A stretch of DNA of 64,000 bases from Tamarix chinensis. Taxonomy: Eukaryota > Streptophyta > Magnoliopsida > Caryophyllales > Tamaricaceae. Where the stretch lies: contig CM060178.1 of the NCBI GenBank assembly GCA_030549775.1, forward strand, positions 66,888,896-66,952,895, in the 5' to 3' direction. Both the position numbers and the translations under genes were made by a program. Shown here piece by piece: positions 1 through 12,200 of this stretch (its first letter is position 1; each line of letters opens with the position of its first letter). The notes under the pieces are model-generated. The model ran no database searches and was not told the DNA's origin. It saw only the letters and a program-made list of their open reading frames with translations.

Positions 1-459
1 ATAGAAGAGCAGCGGAGGCTCGATGAAGAGGGTGCTGCAATCGCCGAAGCAGTCGCGCTACGTGTTTTACTAGGAGAAGATTCAAATGATCCTAGTGAGA
101 TTGTGTTGAAGAGTGTTGGAGAGTTCAAGCCGTGGCACTATGCAAGTGGCCATGATGTGTGTGGGGATCATGGGCGATATGTCCTCTCTCAACGGAGCCC
201 AGAGACGTATGCATTTGAAAGCAGTGTGTGGATCCCTGGTGTTTGCAGGTATGAATCTAAATTGAGCAATCACTTCGAAGACCATAATTGGTCTCTTCCA
301 TCAGGGCATCTTGATCAAAAACTACACTTGCCTTATTATGAGGATGATGGATGGGGACCTGAAGACATTTCTGCTGGCCTTATTGCTGCACGAGCTGTTT
401 CTTCACTTCAGATCGGAGAAAATGCTGAGGCTGATGCTCTTTTCTTCAACGGATTTTGA
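1..459 (+). CDS. 3'-terminal coding exon of an unrecognised plant protein (partial)
   Basis: Frame 1 is open from the first base to a TGA at 457-459, giving 152 residues with no start, so the gene begins left of the window. The N-terminal part is acidic and helix-like (an EEQRRLDEEGAAIAEAVALR-type stretch). It is followed by a segment rich in Cys, His, Trp and Tyr (residues about 40-115, with a WIPGVCRYESKLSNHF stretch and a PYYEDDGWGPEDIS stretch), and the chain ends ADALFFNGF. The even codon use and varied composition look like a real conserved protein, unlike the transposon debris elsewhere. I see no signal peptide, membrane segment or catalytic motif, and I do not recognise the family. 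A frame-2 reading (311-550) overlaps it and is probably a shadow. The gene converges on the minus-strand deSI-like gene. Confidence 0.7.
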   Translation: MEEQRRLDEEGAAIAEAVALRVLLGEDSNDPSEIVLKSVGEFKPWHYASGHDVCGDHGRYVLSQRSPETYAFESSVWIPGVCRYESKLSNHFEDHNWSLPSGHLDQKLHLPYYEDDGWGPEDISAGLIAARAVSSLQIGENAEADALFFNGF

Positions 460-1137
460 GATGGCCAAAGACGAGCTTTGGCCATATGGTTCAACTATTG
501 AAAGGACATTGCTTCTCAATGATGCAATAATGTTCAAGTCGTCTCTTTAATAAGCTTTCTCTTGCATTTTCTCAAGTCACGTTGTTGGTCAAACTAGTGT
601 TTGCGTTCTGGTGTGGTTCTTTTGTCCTACTGCTCTGTTTCTTGTGTCTTTTACATCTTTAGCCTGTATTAAATTGACTTCATGTGGCTTTTGGGTTGTT
701 AATGCATTGATACGCTTTATGGTCTATGCTTCTCTGTATTTTTAGCCATTATCTTGCCAAATGAATTACGGTTACTAGATCTTGATTGTGTGGTTTGCCT
801 CATTTAGAAATGATAATGATTTTTTCTCGTGCGGAATTCGATTGCATGTAATTATATTTCATTCTTGGTTTTTCATTTTCTCTCAAATAGTTAGATTTTC
901 TTTTTGAAAAGATAATTATTGACAATGTAGGTTGTTGTCCAAGGATATTGACTTAAAGGTAGATTGTAGTTTTAACTTATTGGTGTTGTATCTGTATCAA
1001 AAAACTTTGTAAGTTGTAAAGCCTTCGTCTCATAGATTTTGGCATTCTATTATGGTTTTGAAGGAGTACCTTAATATGATATTCTTGTGAAAGGAACTTA
1101 TTTGGAGTTGGAAACTAAGAGTAAGTGATTCTCTTTT
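460..1137 (+). other. 3' UTR and downstream flank of the left-hand gene
   Basis: T-rich sequence with no coding signal follows the stop codon. It has the look of a plant 3' UTR running into intergenic DNA. No canonical AATAAA close to the stop decides the polyadenylation site. The stretch ends where the minus-oriented LTR-like repeat begins. Confidence 0.45.
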
Positions 1138-4100
1138 TGTACCTTTTTTATAAAATTTTAATTTAGAAATTTTATTTATAAATTAGTAATCATGTGCATT
1201 AATTATAATAATAATTGAGAATTTTTTTATATTAAATGTATTATTATTTTATGTGTTATTATGACAGTTTAAGCATAATTTTAATTAAGTTAAAATTTAA
1301 TAGAATTGAAATTATTAATTTTAGCTCTAGTTGAAACCTTAACTGATATCTATTTTATTTTAAAATTATAATTTTGGTAATCGAACGTCTTTTCCTCGAT
1401 TCACCTTTTCTAAATTATCACCTTACCTTATTAATATTTTAGTCATCTGCTACCCATACCTCCCAACATAAATTTTTTTCTCCATGTCTTTTTTCTCCCA
1501 CATGCCATACTTCCTCTTGTTCACCCATGCCTTTACCCTGTGTTTCCCTCACCTTATCTTGCTCGACCTTTTCACTGTTGCATGCCATCAACCATATAAA
1601 GTACCCTCCCTTTCTATTTTGTGCGTTGAATCCAACCCTTGGTATGTTCTTCTTCTCCATCCCCTGACTATCTTCTTTGCCTCTTCTTCTTCTCCTTCTC
1701 CCTACCTCTGGTTCTGATTGAACTAGCACCACCCATATCTTACAAGCACAACAACACCAAAGCCTTCCCCCTTGCAACACTCGAGACCTCCATTCCACCC
1801 CCTTAGCTTCAGCCAACCATCACACCTTCCCTCCTAGCTACGACATTCCCCATCAGTCCCTTTCCTTTAGCTTTGGCCAAAACCACCAAGCTCCCCTTAA
1901 CTTAAGCCAAAACCACCAAACCTTCCCTCCTTGGCTACAGTCATTTCCATTGTAACTCCCTCCATTGCATTAGCAGGAACTACCAAAGTCCCTCCCCAAG
2001 CAATGACACATATTGCCCAAGCTCACACACCTACAATAGCATAAAGTGCCATTGCTCTTCTTCTCCTTGTCACATGGCTTTATGCCACTACGTTATTGTC
2101 TTGTGTGATTTTCTTTACCTGGTTATTTTCTAACCCTCTTTCTCAATTTGATTTTAATTAATTTTGTCTAGTATTGTGTTGTATTAGATACTAATATACG
2201 TGTTGGTTGTGTTGATAAAAGGATTTCGAAGAGGTTTAATGGAAACTAGTTGGGTGAATCTTATTTGATTTCTTTTTATTAGATAAGAGATAATTGTACC
2301 CTTCTACTAAGATGTAGAATCATGTGATGACACATAAATGTCACTATGTTGCTTAGGGTATTATTTATGTTTGAGTTTTGAAAGGATATATGTATAGTTT
2401 ATACACCAAAAGTTCTACATTGGGCATGTAAGTGTTATGAAAAGGTGTAAATGTGAAAATATAACATTAAATAATTATCATGTATTCAATACAATATTTA
2501 ATATGAGGTATACACATGTATATTTTGTTGAATGACTAATGTATGCTTGTCTAGGGTCTTGTTAGGATTTATGTTCTCGTCAAGACTATGATGTGAATGG
2601 CATGTTAAGAGTTTCATGAATTTTGTTTTATGGTGGCTAAGGTTAATATAAATTGAATAAAGGTATGCATGTATGATTAGGGTTTGAATACAATAATTGT
2701 TGTTCAGATGTTCTAGGGTTAGAAATGCTTCCTTACATATGACTTAATATTAATTGTCCTGTTAAATGCCATATTATGCTATAAATATGTACATATGTGT
2801 TGCATGGAATATATGACACGTTAGAAACGTATAACTAAGGTTGCACGTGTAAGTTACTAAATCTATAAAAAAGTGAAAAATATAGTCAATCGGTAAATCG
2901 TAAAAATTACCTATATACTAAAATATTCTAAATTACTATCTTTTAGCCTTTTATGAAAAATTATGATAATAATAATGTTTGTTACAAAATTAGATAATAA
3001 TAATGAAATTAGCGTTTCAAGGGCATGTGGTTATTTTTAACCCAATATACCTATTATGAATAATTGGATATAGGATGGCCTTAGAATATTCATAGGTCAA
3101 GCTTAATGTTGACTTTAACCTTTACTTAAATCATTTACCTTAGGGTTGACTTGGATAATTTGGAATAAAGGAAAAATGAGTATGAAAATGAAAGTTTTTA
3201 TGCAAGATATGATATGTGTGATCACCTTATAATAAGTAAATACTTCAAGTTGAAGACCTCAATTTTGGTAGGAGTTGCTCTCTAGGGTTAGCTACCCTAA
3301 AGACGAGATAGGATCCCTTGATTTGTTTGGTTCATTAGTGTGTTGTTGTACCCCAATAAGGTACTAGTCTACTATATATGCAACTTACGAGCCCTATATG
3401 GGGTATTTATACTAAAGGATTAGGTTTTCTAGGTGTGGAGGATATTGTGTTTCCTTGTTGTACCAGTATGACCAGCGTGTTATTATGCCTCTAGGTTAGA
3501 TATTTAGGACGATATCGTGATGACTTGTATGCCAGTATGACCAATGTACTTTTATATCTTTGGATTATTATTCTATCTCCTTCAAGTAATTAAAAATGGA
3601 AGTAATTCATGTGTAAGAATGTAATGGATTTTTTTTAGGTTGCTCATTAGACAGTTGCCTTTATATGCTACCCAGTTTATGGTATTTAGAATTGTTTTAG
3701 ATTTGTTGATTTAGCAGTTGCCTTAGTGCCCTACCCTTAGTATTTTGAATTGATTTGATTATGCCGGTATTGATCATTTCACTATTGCATGATTTCCTTA
3801 ATGTATCCATACTATGTTATTATCTTTGTGCCTCGTGTGGCCTTGTATGTTAGTGTTGTGTAATGATTCACTCAATACCGTAATACTAACAGGTTTGATT
3901 TCTTGGTCACTTGCTTATTCAATAGGTAGTAATTACATTGAAAGAGTAATTTGAGACTTTACCCTGATGGCTTCTTTAAGGTTTAAAAGTTAGGACTATC
4001 TAATATTCATCCAGACATCTTGATCTAGATAATCCTTAGACTCTTATGTCCCTTTCTATTTATCCTTTTATTATATTGTAACTATTTTGATTGATCATTT

Positions 4101-4320
4101 TGTATTTATCGGGATAATATTAGCCTGTAATGAAATCACTACTTTGGTTCTTATGTTGAAAATGTTAATTTAAGCATGGTAACATTTTAGCCTTAGCACT
4201 TAATATAAAAATGATACAGAATGTCTTGCTTATTTTAAGTGAGGCGGTAACACCCATTATTTTTGTAATTAATGTTGTTGCAAAATAAAAATTTTATGTA
4301 GTAAATTTAGGAGTGTTACT
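1138..4320 (-). mobile_element. Solo-LTR-like copy F of the TGTAACAC long-LTR family, minus orientation
   Basis: Read on the minus strand from 4320 the sequence starts (A/T)GTAACACTCCTAAATTTAC. It then carries a GGGTGTTACCGCC stretch and an AGTGCTAAGGCTAAAA stretch that align by eye with the first 200 bp of copies A, B and C. The plus-strand box at 3871-3887 is the reverse complement of the ACGTACTGAGTAAGG-type motif of the other copies. The far end is less certain: plus-strand TGTACCTTTTTTATAAAATT at 1138 resembles the inverted LTR terminus. A C/T-rich block (about 1440-2000) sits where copies B and C have their purine-rich block, as expected in reverse. No convincing target duplication is visible because the right flank is a CT microsatellite. 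No internal retrotransposon domain adjoins it. Confidence 0.55.
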
Positions 4321-4345
4321 CTCTCTCTCTCTCTCTCTCTCTCTC
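4319..4345. repeat. (CT)n microsatellite
   Basis: An uninterrupted CT run directly abuts the terminus of LTR copy F and obscures its target-site duplication. Confidence 0.9.
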
Positions 4346-6022
4346 GCTTTTTAGGCACGAGAATTATTTCAGATTACGCTAATTTTTAGGAAACAAACTT
4401 TGAGTGTTTAGTTTTAGAAATGATGAAAAATAAATATAATGATTAGGTCATTTTTAAATTTTTACATTTAGTTGTACTTAATTTTTACATGATTTTACTC
4501 AAATTTGGGTAATAACTTTATTGAAAATCATGTCGTGGACAAAGTTACAATCAAAAGTGTATAATAGACGTTTTAAATTTAAAAATTAATCTCGGTAATA
4601 CAAAAAATATGACTATCCTAATTGAGTAAATAATTGACTAAAAAAATACATAACCATTGTGGATCTTTCAACTGATTGGTAAGCACCTTATCTCTTGATT
4701 ATTACTTCCTTCCAATTGGTTTACATGGATTACTTTCTACAAATAAAAAATAAGTACATAACCATTGTAAATCTATGATGTGTCTGCTTCTCAAACAAAT
4801 AAATAAAATACTAAAGTAAACATCTAAAAATATCAATATAAAAGTTTTAACAAGTTATATAATTATTATGATGAATATTTTTTCCTTTACTTTAAATAAA
4901 GAGAGGGAAACAAGTTTGAGATTCAAGTAAAATCAGAAGACACAAACTTATAACCTCACTTTTTTGATACCCAAGCTTAACTTATTAGGCTAGACTTTGA
5001 TGGCTTGTGCGCATATACATGAGTGGTTGATGGTACAACTTCTATTAGGCTAAACTTGGATGGCTAAAGGTTTGAATTTGGAGAAGAGAGGATAATCATT
5101 TTCTTACTTTAACATGAGTTTTGAAATTTGTAGTGGCGCTTCTTTATGTAGTGACTTGCACGATCAGATGCGTACCCAACTAGCCTGCTTTTGTTCTTTC
5201 ATAGTGCCATATCAGTCTACCTGTTTCTGTTATTCAATTGAAAGAACAGTAGTGTCAATTCATACTAGCACATGGTTTGGTCGGACGAATGTGGATTGTT
5301 ATAGTCAGTTCCTTATATTTATTAGGATAATAAACTTAATAAAATACCTATATATATTATTATTTTTGAAGAAAAAAATGATGATTAAAAAGCTGTGTTT
5401 TGTGTCAAAATCATCTCCCAAGCCACCCTACCTAATATGCAGAATGTAAGATGCTCCCAGCAATAGTGAATCTGAGACTAACAGAATGCTAATACGAAAA
5501 TACCGAAATATTGACTTGAATATTCTTCAAGCGACACAAGTTAACAGTAAGCATTCTCGCAGGGCAACAGTAGCTTCTTTGCCCCATGCAACAGGAAATC
5601 ATTTGTTCGCAACAAAAGTTAGATTTCCCGGAGAACACTACACCTGTCTCTGGAATTTACCACGGTGTGTAAATTCACAAGGCAACGACTGGTATCCAAT
5701 TCGTGAGCCAATTTCACTACTTTTTTAAGTAGCCAGAAGTGCGGAGACTATTGTGTTACGAGCATGACGAACTTCAAATGGATTGAATCTAAAAGAAAAG
5801 ACCAATGTTATAAAAAGATAGCACTTCATACATTTGTGGCACCGTTGGGGATCCAAGTCTCCAAGGGTATAAAAAAAATTGTGCAATGGTTCATGATCAA
5901 TTAACTACAAAAAACTCTGATTCTCTGCATGTCCTCTTTGATCTTCAACTGCTATGACCTGTTCTGCCACAGTGGTGCTTTTGCATCTTCATGCTGTCGC
6001 TGCTGCTTTTGCTTCTGCAGGA
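4346..6022. other. Intergenic DNA including the probable 3' UTR of the deSI-like gene
   Basis: No supported gene. The first 600 bp are AT-rich. Two related phrases (about 4985-5010 and 5044-5066, sharing TTAGGCTA...CTT.GATGGCT) form a short direct repeat. The part nearest 6022 is probably the 3' UTR of the minus-strand gene. The open stretches at 5114-5449 and 5486-5728 show no family resemblance and are taken as chance. Confidence 0.4.
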
Positions 6023-6238
6023 TCACCTCCCTCTTTGGTCTTCAAGTACAGCACTACTTGAAGGTTTGTCCCCAGCATCGATGAGATTCTTAAACCAAGA
6101 AGCATGAAATCTGGGAGCGCCTCTGTTGGGACTAGGATTGTCTGATGCTACTTGCGAGTTGGGACTAGAAGCAATACCAGCAAGGAATCTATATGCCACT
6201 TTGCTCGCAGAGACGATTTCTGTTTTAGCTTGTCTAAA
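6023..6238 (-). CDS. deSI-like gene, exon 4 and stop
   Basis: Acceptor ACACAG precedes [20 protein letters not shown]. The exon codes for the last 71 residues and ends in TGA (6025-6023). The Ser/Pro-rich tail ([17 protein letters not shown]) and the [10 protein letters not shown] motif are usual for the C-terminus of this plant subfamily. The longer open frame to 6322 runs into intron and is not used. Confidence 0.9.
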   Translation of the reverse strand, partial: FRQAKTEIVSASKVAYRFLAGIASSPNSQVASDNPSPNRGAPRFHASWFKNLIDAGDKPSSSAVLEDQRGR

Positions 6239-9200
6239 CTGTGTTATGTCCCCAAGAATTATACAAACCAGATTAACAAACGGATCAGTTGCCAGAATTA
6301 TCTGTTCTACAAGTATGCCCAAGAGTACAGAAAAGAAAGGCTTTCATGACTAATGATGGGTCAACATACGGAAAGAGCTTTTGGCCTGCTTTATTTTTCT
6401 TTGTTTATTTTTTTGGGGTGGGGAGGATCTTTCGCATGAAAATGTCCTCCACCCATGCCCACTGACTTTCATCTCGCTGCACCCACTGCACCCACTCACC
6501 AGGGATAAGTCAGAACGAGCATGGGGTAGCTTCAAAAGCTCTCGTTTCTCATCCTTTTCTCATTTGGATGTCTTGTAGGAGTGTTGGGGCAAGGGGGATT
6601 CAACAGGGTACCTAATCACACATGAACTAATCCCTGAGGAAGGGGATAAAGAGTTTGCGAGCTGAAATATGTGATTCAAAAGCTCTTCAATGAACAATTT
6701 TCTCGGCCTACTACGCAAATAAATAAGTACATAAAAACAACAAAAACTCTTAAACTGGCAAACGATTAAAACCTTTCTAAAGGCAGCTAAAAGCAAACGT
6801 CTAATGTTCGTAAATAATTGGTTAGGCGTCTTATCACATATTGTCTCAGATGAGGATAAATGTGATAGGCCTCTTATCAAGTGTATGTATGTTAGAAGGG
6901 GCAAGGGGGTTGGTCAAGGGACCACCTAAGCTCGGAATGGCGCACATTCAGGGGGTTATTAAATGGAAAATAATTGAATTGTAAGTGGGGGATTGACAGA
7001 TTGTACGGGTCGTGCACAAACAGGGGAGTGAGTTATTTATTTTATTTTTGCTATTTCAGTTAATATAAGGAGGGTGTGTCAGGGAAGGGGAGGATGGCCA
7101 AACAGGGCCTTAGAGTAGCTGGAACCGTAGGGAGGGGGAGGTTAGTTTTTCTGTTAGATTGAGTCCTCCTAACACGTGCTAATGGTCCCTACAATTAGTT
7201 ATAGAATGTTGATGTATTTAAGTCGAATGGACGCTAGAGGATGTATTATTCGAGCATTGATAATCTACTCTACCATTTCTCTTCCTCTCCTCTGTTCTCT
7301 GTTCATTGTTTCTTACGTATCCCTCTCCCTCAATTCTATCATTCTCCCTCATTTTTCCTTCTGTGTTGGTCACTGGTGTGACAAAAGTGGTATCAAAGCT
7401 TTGCTCGATCAAGCTGGAAAAAACCAAATCAAAGATGGGGGATCAATCGAGAGTGGAGGATCAAATTCAAGAGTTGCAAATTCTAAACGAAGCCACACAA
7501 CAGCAGGTCTCTTCACTCCAGCAAAAACTTGAGGATCGGGACAAAGCTATGGAGGCCAGATTGGACAAAGGCTTGAAGAAAATTATGGAATTGCAGCAAG
7601 CTGGAACAGGAGAAAAGGGGCCAATAGGAGATAATTTTGGAGCATCTGCACCAACTGTACCGACCACAGCTGCGTTCATGCTTAGTGGTGCTCCGATCAG
7701 ACCATCCCATCAAGGTATTTTACCCACCCCGAGCTGCTCCATTCCTCAACCCCCAGAGTTCCAAATATCTCGGCCATTGGACTACCCCATTCCCCAAGGA
7801 CTGACATGGACAACTCCCAAACTAGACTTCCCTGTTTTTGATGGATCAAACCCCTGTGGATGGATTAACCATTGCCAGAAGTATTTCCACCTATTTAAGG
7901 TGGAAGAATCTCAGCAAGTGCATATGGCTGCACTTCACTTGATTGGGAATGCTGAACACTGGTATGAAAGTATGCATGACATGGGGAATAGTTAGGACGA
8001 GTTTTCCTAGGCTGTCTATGCTCGATTTGGGGATATCCATTTTGGGCGAATTGTAGACTAGTTCAATAAGCTGAAACAGATACATAGAGTGGAGGAGTAT
8101 TACATACAGTTTGAGGAATTGAAGGGATTAATGTTGCTGCATAATCCCCCGCTCACTGAAGATTACTTTGTATTCAATTTTCTAAGTGGTCTGAAAGAGG
8201 AACTGAAGCATGAAATCCAAATGTTTGAGCCCAATTCCCTTTACCAAGCGTTAGAATTGGCTAGGTGCAAGGAATTGGCACAGGCAAGCTGGTCCAAAGC
8301 CCTACCAAAGATGCCTCCAGGAAAACCAGTTGCAATTAGCCCAATGAGGATTCCAACCAAGTCATGGACACCGATAAATATTGCACGGCCCAGAAATGCA
8401 TTAACAGAACAAAGGCATGCCCAAGAACTATGTTTCAAATGTGGAGATAAGTATCACCCAGGCCATCAATGTAAAATGAAGCCCCTATATAGTATGGAAT
8501 CTGAGCCCCCAGAAGAAGAGTTGTTGGAATCTGCTACCATGACTAATTTAGGAGAAGAGGATGAGATGGCCATATCCCTACATACAATCACAGGAGTGCA
8601 GGGGCACAATACAATTAGAATCAAAGGATCGGCCATGGGCAGTCAGTGATCATCTTGGTGGATAGTGGAAGCACACATAGCTTCATTAATCCTGCCTTGG
8701 TCCATTGTTCCACATGTGAAATCGAGCCTACCTGAGTACCACTTCCCTAGTTATCACAATAGCTAATGGGGATAAAATGATCAGTAAACAAAGATGTAAG
8801 GGGTTCGAGTGGATAATGCAGGGTCACAGGTTCACAACTGACCTGAGGCTGCTGGAGTTGAGGGGTAGTGACATAGTGTTGGGCACTGATTGGCGCAAGA
8901 TTATAGTCTCATTCTTTTTGACTTCCAGAACTCGACAATTTCCTTTCGTAAGGGGAGCAGGTGAAGTTAAGGGGTACCACAGATAAGGCCCGGATGCAGC
9001 TATTGCTGGGAGAGGAGTTAAGAGGGCAGTACAGAACTGGGGGAATGGAGGGTTAGTTATTCATGCTGACTACTCAGGGAAGTGATGGAAGTGAGGAGTT
9101 GAATATCCCTGAGGAGTTGCATTCCTTGTTGGAGAATTATCAAGATGTATTCCAAGAGCCCCAGGGTTTACCTCCTCCTAGAATGCGAGACCATAGCATT

Positions 9201-12200
9201 CCCTTATACCCAGGTGCTAAACCAATTAATCTTAGGCCCTATCGATTTCCCTATCATCAAAAAAGGGAGGTGGAAAAACAAATTAAAGAGATGATGGCCC
9301 GAGCTATTATTACCCCAAGTCAAAGCCCATTTGCTTCACCCTATTTACTGGTCAAAAAGAAGGACCATACATGGAGGCTTTGTGTGGACTATAGACAGCT
9401 TCATCTTTTAACAATCAAGAACAAATACCCCATACCAATTATTGAGGACCTTTTAGATGAACTGCAAGGGTCACTATACTTTTCCAAAATAGACCTACGA
9501 TCTGGTTATCAAATCAGAGTCCACCCTCATGACACACATAAGACTGCATTTTGCACCCATGAAGGACATTATGAATTCAAGGTAATGCCCTTTGGGTTAA
9601 CCAATGCCCCTACCACATTTCAATCCATAATGAACCACATTTTTGCCCCTTATCTCAAGAAGTTTGTATTAGTCCTTTTTTATGACATCTTGATATATAG
9701 TGCCACCCTAACCCAGCATTACACTCATCTTGAGATCACCCTAAACACTTTGAGGCAGCATCAACTATATGCTAAGAAGAAGAAATGTTATTTTGGCCAG
9801 AAAAGAATGGAATATTTGGGGTATATTATATCAGACCAAGGAGTACAAATAGACCCTTCCAAGATTGAGACTATGGTGTAGTGGCCTAAACCTAAAACCC
9901 TTAAAGCCCAAAGAGGATTCTTGGGATTGACAAGGTACTACAGGAAAATTATAAAAAAATTTGGGTAATTAGCAGCCCACTCACCAATATGCCGAGAAAG
10001 GACCAGTTTGTCTGGAATGAAAAGGCAGAGAGGGCTTTTGAGGAACTGAAAAGAATTATGACTGAGGCACCAGTGCTAGCCCTCCCAAATTTTCAGCTCC
10101 CTTTCATACTACAAACAAATGCATGTGGAAGAGGAATTAGGGCAGTCCTTATTCAAGAAGGGCGACCAATAGCCTACCCAAGCAAGGCCCTTGGACAAAA
10201 ACATCAAGGAATGTCCATATATGGAAAAGAATACCTAGCAATTCTCATGGCAATAGAAAAGTGGCACCATTATTTGGAAGGAAGGGAGTTTGTGATTCAA
10301 ACAGACAAGCAAAGTTTGAAGCACCTGTTGGAACAAAAGCTAACTCCTCATGTCCAGAAGAAGGGGTTGACAAAACTGCTAGGGTTGCACTACACAATTC
10401 AGTATAGAAGGGGGGCAGAGAATAAGGTAGCAGATGCCCTATCCAGAAAGGAAGTGGAGAATTCAGTAGAGCTGGCTACATATCTGTGGGAGTTCCTTCT
10501 TGGATCACTAAGGTGGAGGAAAGCTATGCAGGAGATGAGGAAGCTCGGGTACTATTGACTGCTCTAGCTATTCATCCTTCTTCTAAACCAAACTATACAC
10601 TACAGCACGGAATATTGAGGTATAAAGGCAAGGTGTTTTTGGGATCATTAGGACCAGTAAGAGCCAAAATAGTTCACACATTTCACAATTCTCCCCTGGG
10701 GGGTCATGCTGGAATACAGGCCACATATCACAGGATTAAGTCCATTTTTTATTAGCCAAATATGCTTCAAAGCATTCAGGAACATGTCCAAACCTGTGAT
10801 AATTGTCAAAGAAATAAAGATGAACACCAACCTTATCCTGGGCTACTTCAACCCCTTCCAATTCCATCTCAAGCATAGGAAACGGTTACCATGGATTTCA
10901 TTGAAGCTCTACCTAAGTCAGGGGCTTATGACATAGTGTTGGTGATCGTAGACAAGCTCACTAAATTTGCTCACTTCTTACCTCTCACACATCCCTTCAC
11001 AACTCCTCTGGCTAAAGTGTTTTTTTATACTGTTTTTAAATTACATGGGCTGCCTGCAGTAATCATTTCAGACCGAGACAAGGTGTTCATGAGCTTATTT
11101 TGGCAATCCCTTTTTAGAAGCTTGGAAACCAACCTACACATGAGCACTGCTTACAATCCACAAACGGATGGCCAAACAGAGAGGCTCAATCAATATTTAG
11201 AGCAATATCTCCGCTGCATGACTCACCAATGCCCCTGCAAGTGGTCACAGTAGCTAACATTGGCAAAATGGTGGTATAATACTTCCTTTCATTCGGCCAT
11301 CAAGACGACTCCCTTTACAGCCTTATATGGTTATGACCCTCCCCAAAATTGTTGGTTGTCTTTAAAGGCCTCTTATGTAGCTGCTGCTAATGAATTCATA
11401 TATGACAGAGCCCAAATGAATAGATTCCTGCAGGATCAACTCACCAAAGATCGAAACTGTATGAAGCACTATGCAGATAGAAGAACAGACCGTGCATTCC
11501 AGGAAGGGGACATGATTTTGTTGAAACTACAGCCATACCGACAAACTTCCTTGTCTGTCCGCAAAAGTTTGAAATTAACATCCCGATATTATGGACCCTT
11601 TGAGGTGCTATCAAAGGTGGGAGCAATAGCCTATCGGTTGAAACTCCCTACAAGGAGCTTCATCCATCCTGTCTTCCATGTCTCCATGCTCAAGAAGTAT
11701 AGGGGAGCTTATCAAGCTGCTAATCCCATACTTCCACATCTGAACGCAGAGGGTCGGCCACAAGTTGCTCCTGTTGGGGTGCTGGATAAAAGGGTGGTTA
11801 AACGGCATAATAGGGCTGTCACACAAATCTTGGTTGAATGGTTGAATTTAGGTCTAGAAAATGCTACATGGGAGGATTTCTATGCTATTCAAGCTCAGTT
11901 TCCTTCTTTTGATCCTTGGGGACAAGGATCTTTTGTACAGGGGGGAATTGTCAGGGAAGGGGAGGATGGCCAAACAGGGCCTTAGCGTATCTAGAACCGT
12001 AGGGAAGGGGAGGTTAGTTTTTCTGTTAGATTGAGTCCTCTTGACATGTGTTAATGGTCCCCGCATTTAGTTATAGAATTTTGGTGTATTTAAGTCGAAT
12101 GGACGCTGGAGGATGTACTATTCGAGCATTGATAATCTACTCTACCATTTCTCTTCCTCTCCTCTGTTCTCTGTTCTCTGTTTCTTACGTATCCGTCTCC

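Noticed and set aside
311..550. Frame-2 reading overlapping the left-hand exon
   Set aside because: Frame 1 is open from base 1 with better composition; frame 2 opens only at 311 and looks like a shadow.
5114..5728. Two open frames of 111 and 80 residues in the intergenic region
   Set aside because: No conserved motif, no support from splice or start context, and AT-rich flanks; chance frames are likely.
7176..7427. Frames overlapping the 5' LTR of the chromovirus
   Set aside because: They are LTR sequence. The same frame recurs in the 3' LTR at 12048-12248.
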